Shown: positions 1-9,646 of the stretch, piece after piece
Layout: the number at the start of each line of letters is the position of its first letter
Numbering within the stretch: the stretch's first letter is position 1
Source of the DNA: Camellia lanceoleosa
Taxonomy: Eukaryota; Streptophyta; Magnoliopsida; Ericales; Theaceae
Length of the DNA stretch: 64,000 bases
Assembly: GCA_025200525.1 (NCBI GenBank)
Contig: CM045758.1
Span: 165,194,261 to 165,258,260 of the forward strand
Direction: 5' to 3'
Notes under the pieces: generated by a model
The model's input: the letters and a program-made list of their open reading frames with translations, nothing else
What the model was told of the DNA's origin: nothing
The model's database searches: none
Position numbers and translations under genes: made by a program

Positions 1-134
1 AGTTTAGTCACCCAAGATAATTCTACTATCAAAGCCATTGAACAATTGATTAAGGCCAAAATGTACATCATTGAGGCCTTTAATTAGAATCTCTTAACTT
101 CACTTACTGGTCAAACTGTATACTTTATGTGTGT
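1..134 (+). pseudogene. Endogenous caulimovirid ORF1 fragment (between movement- and coat-protein regions)
   Basis: The first 84 bases read in one frame to a TAG, and the same frame then stays open to the next insertion. Its A/T-rich codon use matches the viral coat-protein region that resumes at 1099. It ends exactly where a 964-bp insert flanked by TGTGT begins, so it is taken as the left continuation of the same viral polyprotein. By the usual Caulimoviridae order it would lie between movement and coat protein, but no diagnostic motif is visible in so short a piece. The left edge of the window truncates it. Confidence 0.4.
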
Positions 135-1098
135 TGAGTGTCAATCAGGTTGTACATCGTCGGAGCATAAAATGGGCAAAAAGACAGAATTTGGACGTGC
201 GTTGACTTTTTTGCACGTGTGTTGACTTTTTCTAGGAAAGTCAAACCGACGTTTTAAACCTATTTGGAAGTGAGTAGAAGTATAAAAAGAAAAGGAAAAG
301 GCTTTTTCAGATTCTGAACTTGTTTTGACCTAAAGGGAGAGGCTAGGGTTTGGAAGGAAAGAAACAAAAAGCTTCAAGGATGTCTCCCATGGTGGTTTCT
401 TCTCCATCTACCTCCTTCCACTCCTCCATAAGTGGCTAGTCTCATTTTCTAGGGTTTTGATAAAACCCTAACCATGTAATTATTTTGTTTTCTTTTTTAT
501 TTTTAATTATGTAAAGGTTTGAACATTTGTATGGTGAATTAGAAGTTTCTTTTATATATTTTTCATTATTTCTTCGAATATTTGACTTTCTGTGATTGTT
601 GAATGTTATCCATACATGAGTTTTCTATTCCTTCACATTCAAGGTATGAGACGAACCATGCTACGAGGAACGAGTCATATCACTACCTTAGTTTAGAGTG
701 AACGATTCGTATTACTTGAGATGGTTCATGCTCGTATATTGAATGTGATGATCTTCTTGTTAAATGCTTTGAGCTTGTAGTTGCGAAGCATTAATCCGTT
801 CAAACCATAGCATAATTGATTTCAATTGGAAACCCTAATTACGTGGCTAGTGGTGGACTCTTTGCCCTAGTTTTTTCCCCAATTCAGTAAACCCAATTTC
901 ATTTATTATTGATAATTTAATTCCTTAGTTTAATTTATTTGTTATTAATTTAGGCTATGAACAATCAAACTTTTTATCAAAATTAATTTAGGAATTTAAC
1001 AATTAAATTAGTTTAATTTCACAACAGTCTATGTGGATCGATACCTGGACTTGCCATTATTCTAATTGAATTTGGTATAGTTTAGTATTTAATTTTGG
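135..1098 (+). mobile_element. LTR-like insert (solo LTR or TRIM), 964 bp, flanked by TGTGT
   Basis: The insert begins TGAGTGTC and is bounded by TGTGT at 130-134 and 1099-1103, consistent with a 5-bp target-site duplication. It separates viral coding sequence on both sides. It holds no ORF but has promoter-like content: two GTTGACTTTTT W-box-type sites and a G-box-like CACGTG at about 208-230, and TATAAAAAG near 281. Near 1030-1060 is a phrase of the kind seen near the ends of many plant LTRs (gtggatcgatacctggactt). The last bases are GG, not the expected CA, so the right edge is degenerate or one or two bases off. Superfamily cannot be assigned. Confidence 0.5.
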
Positions 1099-2635
1099 TG
1101 TGTTCAACAACCCATCAACAATTATTTACTAAATTAACTATCTCTGAAAAAGTTTCTCAATCTACTAAGAAAGGTCTTACTGTATTAAACCAACATCCTA
1201 CTCTTGAATCTGTTTCTATTCATTCAGACCCTGACACAACTAATAATGAAATTAATAATTTAGCTCAACAATTTCAATCAACTACTTTGAATAAACTTCA
1301 TTATCCTAAACCTAATCCTACAATGCTCACAAAAAAATGGTATTCAAGACCTACTCCCCTTGATCTCCAATATGAAGAAACTAATCTTAGTAATCAATTT
1401 TCTGTATTTGCTAAAAAATTATACGAATGGAATATTGATGGTCTCAGTGAACATCAAATGCTTCAAAAATTAAATCATTTATCTATGATTGCAAATAGTT
1501 AGCTTAGTAACTACCATGATTATACTCAACCTGAAATTGTTTCCTTAATTACTTTTGGCTTTACTGGTATGCTCAAATCTTGGTGGGAAAAATATCTAAT
1601 TGAAGATCAAAGAGAATCTATTTTACATGCAAGTCAAAAAGATGAAAATGATTTACCTATCTTTGATGAAACTACTGGCTATTATAAACCTGATGATACA
1701 AATACATTAATCTACACCATAGTTCGCCATTTTATAGGAACACCTACTAATTTCTATTCTCGCATACATGATCAACTTAGTAATCTCACTTGTCGAACCT
1801 TAAGTAATTTTCGATGGTATAAAGATGTCTTTACCTCTAGAGTTATGTAAAGAGAAAATTGTACTAAATCTTTTTGGAAAGAAAAATTCATTAATGGCTT
1901 ACCTAGTCTTTTTGCTAATAAAATTAAAGATGTTCTTAGTCAACCTACAGGTGTTATTGAATATGATAATTTAACTTATGGTGACATTATTAGTACTATT
2001 CAAAAAGAAGGCCTAAGAATGTGTATTGACTTAAAATTTAGTCAAAAAGCTACTAAAGATAAACATAAGACTAAATACGAATTAAGTAATTTCTATGAAC
2101 AATATGGCTTACCTCTTATTGCCCCTTTTCATCGTAAAAAACATAAGTACCATAAACATAAATCATCTTACAAATATTCTCGTAAGTATAAAAAGAATTA
2201 TTCACCTTCAAAATCAAATGATAAATTCTATACTAAACCCAAAAAGAAATATTATAAAAAATCTCATCCAAAATCTAAATCTAATAAAGATATTATTTGT
2301 TATAACTGTGATAAAAAAGGTCATTATTCTAATAAATGTAAAGAAAAACAAAAATTGAAAGATAAAGTTAATCAACTCCAAATTAATGATGAATCCGAAC
2401 ATCAATTATTTGAAATCTTTCAATTAAACCAATCTGATAATAATTCTTATTCTGATAATCCTAATACCTCATCTGAATACCATTCACTAGTGATGATTCT
2501 GCTAATAACATTGAATTAGGATGTAATGATATTTGTTGCAAACCAGTTAAACAAATCACTATCCTTACTAAACAAAATCAAGAAGAAACTGTCCTTATTG
2601 AATTAATTGGTCGATTAGAAGATCCCTATTAAAAC
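1099..2635 (+). pseudogene. Endogenous caulimovirid coat-protein region with CCHC zinc knuckle
   Basis: One frame runs from 1099 to 2519 with only two in-frame stops (TAG 1500-1502, TAA 1848-1850); a frameshift near 2,485 moves the signal to another frame up to the Ty3 insertion. The order matches a caulimovirid capsid: a helical core rich in W/F and Y, then a very Lys/His/Tyr-rich basic tract (about 2,130-2,280), then a C-X2-C-X4-H-X4-C knuckle at 2298-2339 (CYNCDKKGHYSNKC), then an acidic tail. In living relatives this part packages the genome. AT-rich codons contrast with the neighbouring Ty3 DNA. The lineage looks closest to Florendovirus, inferred from the second ORF downstream of RNase H. 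It is broken and non-functional as it stands. Confidence 0.8.
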
Positions 2636-5064
2636 TGCTAAAACACGACTCCAAACCCCCCTATGGGTTCAAGATCAGAATCGCCAAGAATCCGAGATTA
2701 CCAAGGCCTACGTAACAAGAATACAAGAGAACAGAAGTTCGGGGGTAAGCCAATACAAGATATAACTAGTGTCCATTGAGCTGTGAAAATCAGATGCCAA
2801 AAACATTTTTCATACATATATGCATTCAAACCAAGACAAGATATACAATCAAGACAAACATTCAAGACGGACTTAATCCTCGACATATGCAAAGAAACAA
2901 ATTATACAAAGAACGTGCAACAATACAAAACAAGAGGAGACTAGTGGGGACACACAAAACACCCCAAGCCATGACATGGCGCCTGAACCTCACAAAGGAG
3001 GCACATAGGCCGGCCGACAAAATCGGGGACCAATCCCACGCCCTAGCTCGTTCTACCGAGAACCTACATATATATATAAACAAAGGAGCTAAAGCCCAAA
3101 GGAATAACAATAAGCGTAAAGAGGTTATGAATGAATGTCCTTACAAAGAATGAAATCACCATTTAAACAAGAGTTCATCTTACAAGATTTCACCAAACAA
3201 ATATGTGGTACATCCAATAGCCTATAAACAGCTTGGTCCAAAAGGACCGAGTCTTAACAGACTCCAACAAGAATGATGGCTATCAATCAAGATGGTTCCA
3301 CAAGGAAACCGACAGAGCTCAGAATACCAATAACAATGGGTGCTAAGGATGCCACAATACAGCCAGAAATAGGACATACATTCATTCAAGAATAACATCA
3401 GCTCAAGAAACACTGGTGCAGAAAAGATTCAAAAGATAACCATTTGAACATATCTTTACACATCTCTACTCACAAAGGATTGGGCTATCAATAGCTAGAG
3501 CGCCCCCAGAAGCCAACCCTAAACAAGAAATGCATAGAACACACACTAAGTTTACAAATGGAAAGGATGATAATTAAATCCCTAAATTTCCTGTGTGGTT
3601 CTATGCTTAAACCCTCATTAAGATGTCTTAAACTAGGCCAAAGAATGCCAAGGATGCGATGAGGATCCAAAAATACAGTTGGAAGGCACTTTCAAAAGTT
3701 TGCTGAAAACAGGGGTCTCGCTCGAGCGAGCCTTCCTTCGCTCGAGCGAGAATTCAAAATCAAAGTCTTCGCTCGAGCGAACAATCCTTCGCTCGAGCGC
3801 TCTGATGAAACAAAGAAAATATCGATGCTCAATTTCTTCGCCCGATGCTCGCCGATGCTCGCCGAGCGAGCTACCAAAAGGGTTCGCCGAGCGAGCCTAC
3901 CTTCGCCGAGCGGTTCGATGAAACAAAGAAAAGTATCGATGTTAAATTTTACGCGATACCACGCTGATGCCCGCCGAGCGAGCTTAAAATCGCAGGTTCG
4001 CCGAAGCGAGGAAGCAAAATCTGAATTTCCAGATTTGTCTGCCAAGCTCGAACCAAGCATTCAAACACTCACATCTCAACCTCTTGGCCCCAAATTCGAA
4101 AAACACTTTAAACTCAATGTATTACAAGTTTCAAAAGCTATTTTGTACATGCAAGGGCCAAGGGTTGATCAATTGAAGCCAATTTCAAACCATTTTCAAG
4201 AACAAGTTTAAAACATGCAATGCATGAGCTTCAAACCCAATTTAATCTTCAAATCTTGCTCTAGAGAGCTCAATAGTTGGAAAACATTCTAAAATCATGA
4301 ACTATAATGAAAGCATGGACATGCATGTATCATTCAAGCATGAATTCAACTCCAAATTCACTAATCTCTACATGCATGCATGAATTCTATCTTGAATCAA
4401 CCTATATGAGCTCAATCATGGTTTAATTCTACAAATGAGCAAGAATCATGTAAGATAAGACTCAAAACCACAAGAAGAACATAGATTTCTCTTACCTAGA
4501 GTCTAAATTCAAGTCTAGCAAGCTCAATTCATGCACATACACTTCAATCTTCAAGTCACCAAACTAATCATCAAGAACAAGATGAATCTAACCTCTCTCA
4601 CTCTCTAAGTAATTTCGCTAGGGTCAAGAACAAGGGCTGATGAAATGATGCTCAACATGTAATAAGGCTCATTATAATTGTTTAAACAAAAGGTCCACTA
4701 AGGTGGCAATTTAGTAATTAAGTTGAACTTGGCAATTAACTCATTTTAATCTAGTTTAATCATTCCTAATCAATTTTCGATAAAAATACCATAAAATCAT
4801 AAATATTCTACCGATCATAACACATCAAACGGTTTCTAAATCGTCACGATAAGGCCTTCAATTAACAGCTTTAAACACATACATTTAAACAGTAGTCAAA
4901 CAATCAACAGATAAAACATGCAATTCAAGATGTAAACTTATTCGCCAGCTGATTTCAATCGGTCTAAAGATTTTAATCAGTTCAATTATCACCATTAACA
5001 ATCCGTTTATCAAGAATCAAGATATAATTCTGGTTATACTTGAATCAATACGAGGGTTGTTACA
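2636..5064 (-). repeat. 3' LTR of the Ty3/gypsy element
   Basis: On the plus strand it begins TGCTAAACACGAC and ends GGTTGTTACA, giving TG...CA ends. It matches 9647-12085; from about 4,085 to 4,565 the two copies are essentially base-for-base the same. It contains an array of CGCTCGAGCG-like palindromes at 3,718-4,015. In sense orientation it carries a TATAAT-type box near 4,670 and a splice-donor-like CTAGGTAAGAG near 4,491-4,501. The ORFs seen here are not genes. Confidence 0.92.
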
Positions 5065-5075
5065 GCCTCCTCCTT
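5065..5075 (-). other. Polypurine tract of the Ty3 element
   Basis: In sense direction the bases next to the 3' LTR read AAGGAGGAGGC, followed by TGTAACAACC. A purine-rich tract directly upstream of the 3' LTR is the normal plus-strand primer site. Confidence 0.8.
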
Positions 5076-5149
5076 ATAAGGAGTTTAGTCCTCTAAACTC
5101 GAAGTTACCTTCACCGAAGAAAACAGGTTCACGAACAAATCCGGATATC

Positions 5150-6290
5150 GCCTAGCCATGTCATCTTCCTTTCCTGTGGCATACACACCACCATGGTTCT
5201 CGCCACCAACTTTCACTAGTGGAATTTCCTTGTTCTCGCTTGATCCGCCGATTTATAATCAGATAGGCCGCTCGTAAGTGTAGTCATCACTCAACACGAC
5301 ACGTAGGCTCGATCACATGAAACGGATCACTCACGAAGATAGTCTCTCAACATCGAAATGTGGAAGACGTTATGCATATGCTCCATTTCGTGAGGGAGCG
5401 CAACTTGATACGCCACCGATTGATTTTCTCAATAACTGACACGGTCCGACATACCTTTGCGCTTAACTTGCCTTTGACTCCAAAACGAAGTCCGCCTTTC
5501 ATTGGTGTCACTTTCACAAAAACGTGATCACCCACTTCATACTCTCTATCCCGCCTTCTCGACATCTCGTGATAACTCTTCTCTTTACTCAGGCGCTTTC
5601 TTTGTCAGACGCTTTTACCTTTTCGGTTGTTTCATAAACAATTTCGCCCAAGAACGGCCCATCTCCAACTTCGCCAATAGATTGAGATCTACATTTTCGC
5701 CATACAATGCCTCGAAGGCCATTCCAATACTCGAATGGTAGTTGTTGTAGGCGAATTCACCAACCAAATGACTTTCCCAATTTCCTCGAAAGTCCAAAGA
5801 CACACATTCTCGAGGTCCTCTAGAGTTTGATGGTCCTTTCGACCGTCCATCCGTTCGAGGATGATAGGCACTACTCAAATTTCAATTCAAGACTAATGCA
5901 ATCAGAGGCTCGCCAGTAACCTCGATGTAAACTTCAATCCTCGTCAAACAATAGAAACAGTAATTCGCAATCTCACAATTTCATCAATATAGATAATGTA
6001 CCAATTTATCCAAGCATTATAGATTGTCTTGACAGTAGGAAGTGTGCAGATTTAGTCACCATCAACAATAACCCAAATAGAGTCCATACCTTTCCGAGCG
6101 AGGTAATCCAACGATAAAATCCATCGTGATATGCTCCCATTTCCATTCTCGTACGGGTAAGGGTTGCAGAATCCCAAGGTCGTTGATGTTCAATTTTGAC
6201 TGCTGACAATGGAGACACTTAGACACAAAGTCGGCGATCTCCTTCTTCATTCCTCGCCACCGTAAATGTTGTTTCAAATCTTGGTACATT
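5150..6290 (-). pseudogene. Ty3 integrase, broken
   Basis: Minus-strand pieces in several frames together cover a retroviral-type integrase. At 6,062-6,289 is the zinc-binding N-terminal domain with its second Cys pair (CLHCQQSK) and the start of the core (WKWEHITMDFIVGLP, which includes the first catalytic Asp). At 5,615-5,878 is the core end (SSAYHPRTDGRS and an FAYNNYHSS motif). At 5,347-5,565 is the C-terminal beta domain (EVGDHVFVKVTPMKG, a GPY/F-like region). Frameshifts separate each piece. Beyond it the Tekay lineage normally carries a chromodomain; I could not recognise one in 5,076-5,340. Confidence 0.8.
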
Positions 6291-6673
6291 TTCAGATTCC
6301 CCGGGTGAATAGAGAACTTTAATCGTGGCCTTCTTGCGTAACTCTTCTTTTCAATTCAAGGTCATTTGGTACACACAATTGCCTTGGAATTTCAAGACAT
6401 TGTTCTCAAATTTGAACCCCTCTTGCTTTTGAATCCTTTCTTCAAGAACCTTCTTCAAGTAATCATCCAGCTTGTTGTTTTTCTTTAATTTCCTCAATCA
6501 AGGCCGGTTGAGCGTAAATAGCAATAAGGTTCCACCTTGTTCCTTCAAAACGATTTCAATTTCGACTTTTCCAGATCAAGAAGCAACTCTTTCTCATTCA
6601 ACAAGAACAGCTAAGTTGGCAATCGATTTTCAAAGCATCTAAGAATCTGTTGGCTTTTCCTGATGATACGTAA

Positions 6674-6925
6674 TCAGAGGTCATAGTCTTTGATCGCCTC
6701 AAGCCATCTCCGCTGCCTCATATTCAATTCTTCTCGAGTGAAAAGTACTTCAGTGCTCTTGTGGTCAAGATACACTTCACATGTCGCCCATACAAATAGT
6801 GACGCCAAATTTTCAACGCGAAAACTATCAAGAAGCTCTAAATCATGTGTTGGGTAGTTCTTTTCATGTGGTCTCAACTGCCGAAGCATAAGCAATAACT
6901 CTCCCATTCTCGCATTAAAACACAC
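6674..6925 (-). pseudogene. Ty3 RNase H domain fragment
   Basis: The translation has the chromovirus signature HEKNYPTHDLELL followed by CEVYLDHKSTEVLFT and LNMRQRRWLEAIKDYDL, the C-terminal half of the RNase H domain that removes template RNA during reverse transcription. It sits between RT and integrase, as expected. The stretch 6,290-6,670 between it and integrase is the degraded connection region. Confidence 0.85.
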
Positions 6926-7039
6926 CCTAAACCTTTATGAGAAGCATCACTAAACACAAGATAACCATCCGCATTCAAGGTAAGGTCGTAATCGTGCAAT
7001 ACAAGTCCGGTTTTCAATTCTTGAAATGTTGATTCCGCC

Positions 7040-7860
7040 GGGTCACCCACCAAATGATACCCTTTCTCGTGTCAATCGAGTCAAGGTAAGGCAATTTTGG
7101 AAAAATCTTTGTCAAATCTTCTGTAATATCCAGCCAATCCCAAAAAGCTTCGGACTTCAGTCACATTTGTCGGTCTAGGCCAGTCCACTACAGCTTCAAT
7201 TTTCTGTGGATCAACAGTAATTCCATCTTTGCTAACAACATGTCCCAAAACATCACATGGTCAAGCCAAAACTCACACTTAGACAATTTAGCATACAGCT
7301 GTTCTCTTAAGGTTTGCAAGGCTAACCTTAGATGATGTTCATGGTCTTCAACACTTTTAGAATAAATCAATATGTCATCAATAAATACCACAATAAAATC
7401 ACAAGGTATGGTTTAAAAATTCGCTCATAAGGTCCATAATGCAAACTGGGCATTCGTGACTAATGGCATAACTAGAAATTCATAATGGCCATACCTTGTT
7501 CTCAAAGCGCTTTATCAATGTCTTCCGTTTGACTTTCTTGGTGATACCCCGATCTAAGATCAATCTTGAAAACACTTGTGCACCTCAGAATCGATCAAAT
7601 AAGTCATCAATACGCAGAATGGGTATTTATTCTTTACGATTACCTTGTTCACGATAGTCAATACACGCCTCAATGAGCCGCTCTTTCTTTTTCACAAACA
7701 AAACAGTGCACCCCACGGTGAAGCATCGGCCCGATAAACTTCTTGTCTAACAGCCTCGCAATTGTACCTTCGCCTTCTTTCTTCGGTTGGAGCCATTCTC
7801 AGAGGAGCTTTAGATAACTACCGGTACCCAGATTACGCCAACAAGAACTCAATCTCCCCG
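7040..7860 (-). pseudogene. Ty3 reverse transcriptase, broken
   Basis: The catalytic motif FIDD lies at 7374-7385, followed by [18 protein letters not shown] and a KLSKCEFW segment (7,188-7,391). Upstream in sense (about 7,660-7,740) another frame gives the palm-domain start: the phrase for SPWGAPVLFVKKK is still visible, followed by CIDYR. Several frameshifts and stops separate these blocks, so no active enzyme could be made. Palm motifs are in normal order. Confidence 0.85.
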
Positions 7861-8089
7861 TCAATCAAATCCTCGTAGATCATCCGAAATACATCCGAAT
7901 TTCTAACTATAGGAATGCAATTCACATCGCTTTTAACATTATCAAGAGCAGATACAACAAGACAGAACACGATATCCCTTACACCCCTTTCTAATCAATT
8001 TGACAAATTTTACAGAAGAAATCGTATGGAGGAGGTACTACTCCACCCCAAGAACACAAATTCCGCAAACCCGTGATTTAAAAACTACT

Positions 8090-9600
8090 TGTTTTGTTAC
8101 ACGCCTATAGTAGCATGATATTTCAGAGCTAATCCATCCCCAATATCACATCAAAATGATCTATATTCAACGGTAGCAAATCAATAAACAGATGCATATC
8201 CCCAACAATAATCTCACAAGGTGATACATATATGCACATGTCATAGATCCCCAACAGTGATGATACACTAACAAGTAATTCATGGGTTCTAAGGGTCTAT
8301 TCAATTTACGAAAAGCATGTGACACATAAGAATGTGTAGACCTTAATCAATCAATACATATGCATTTTGAGCACAAATAGAGAGGATACCGACACAACGG
8401 TCTCAAGATTTCAACGCCTCCTGATTAGGGCAAATACTACCGCCTCATAGGCTCTTTCCTGTAGTTTTGGGGTTAGGCTTTGCTACATTTGATGTCGCCG
8501 CTTGGTGCAATTTTTACCACTAGCCGGTGGAGTCAAGGGCGCTTTAACTCAGGCCCACTTTGCCACATCTCAAACAAGCTCCAAAACCCGATAGCAAACT
8601 CCCTTGTGCTTGTTGCCACATGTAGAGCACGGTGGAGTAAACTCACTCCCTTGGTCGGGCTAGTCGTCGACCTCAGATTCTCGCTTTCTTGTTGGTTGGG
8701 TTATGCTTGCCTTTCTTAAATTTGAAACCCCGCTTTTTCCTTGCCACTCACTTGCTCTGCTTCGATTGTTTCACCGCTATAATATTTACCTCGCCATCAA
8801 AGCCCTACGAGAACACCTACATAAGTTGGCATTTTCAACACTTATCCGATCCTCAGATAGCAAAGATTGAGGCCGCCTTCAAATCTCCTCGCCTTTTGTA
8901 ATCGGATCCACCATATGTGGTGCATACCTAGCAAGTTCGGTAAATAGCTTCATACTCGCAATCGACAATTTGCCCCTGTCCGCATTGCTCAAACTCACCA
9001 CTTTTTCATTCCGGATGACCGAGGAAAATATTTTTCAAAGAAGGACTCTTGAATCGAGCCCAAGTCATTACAAGGTTTGCATCCCGGTCAACATCCACCA
9101 CCTTCTAGCTTCTTCCCGCAGGTAAAGGTGGCTAATAATACCTTGTGTGCTTCGAGCACTAAACACTTCAAACAACTTTTCGCCGAGAACCCAAGCTTCA
9201 CCTTTTAATCTGTTCTAAGCCTCCCCGAAAGGATTCGCGGTTTCATTTTGTCAATTTCTCGAGTCAAGGTAATAATATCCATCTCATTAACATTCACATT
9301 TTGTACATTTGGTGCATTCGCTTCGCTGCACCGAGGAGGAGGAGGTGGCGGTTGGTTCTCATTGTCGGTCCAGCTTTCAATTACCGCCCATCATTTGTTC
9401 CACCGCCATTCTGCCTCAGAGGATGATGCTTCAGCCATTTGCATTATCCATTTCACTATAAGCAATTATACGGTTATCATTATAAACAAATTCAATTAAA
9501 CAGCTTTAACATTTTATCATGTATTCATACCAAAAGCACACACTTTTCAAATTCATGAGATGCCCTAATCACTTTTCTAGGACACCCTATAGCTCATTTG
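8090..9600 (-). pseudogene. Ty3 gag and protease, broken
   Basis: In sense, a gag-like region runs from about 9,600. It includes a proline-rich stretch from the plus-strand gag/gga/ggc tract near 9,335, and two zinc-knuckle remnants: C-X2-C...C at 8594-8629 (CSTCGNKHKGVC) and a partner CGKVGHE just downstream. The protease follows near 8,305-8,360, where the codons for VLID and, one frame over, STHSYVSHAF remain, but the catalytic Asp-Ser/Thr-Gly is interrupted by a stop and frameshift. Plus-strand ORFs at 8,480-8,901 and 9,248-9,722 are antisense shadows. Confidence 0.6.
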
Positions 9601-9635
9601 GACACGTGTGTCGGTATAACTCGTGGTTAAGTATC

Positions 9636-9646
9636 GCTCGATACCA
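9636..9646 (-). other. Primer-binding site of the Ty3 element (tRNA-Met-like, one-base variant)
   Basis: Sense sequence directly after the 5' LTR is TGGTATCGAGC. The common plant primer site complementary to initiator tRNA-Met is TGGTATCAGAGC, so one base appears missing. Position immediately inside the 5' LTR supports the call. Confidence 0.7.

Noticed and set aside
2776..3153. ORFs of 80-128 codons in 2,776-4,211, repeated at 9,715-11,179
   Set aside because: They lie in the Ty3 LTRs, occur in both copies with different frames and lengths, and contain only the CTCGAG repeat translation.
5076..5346. Chromodomain at the end of the Ty3 integrase
   Set aside because: Expected in Del/Tekay elements, but no recognisable chromodomain residues could be read in any minus frame.
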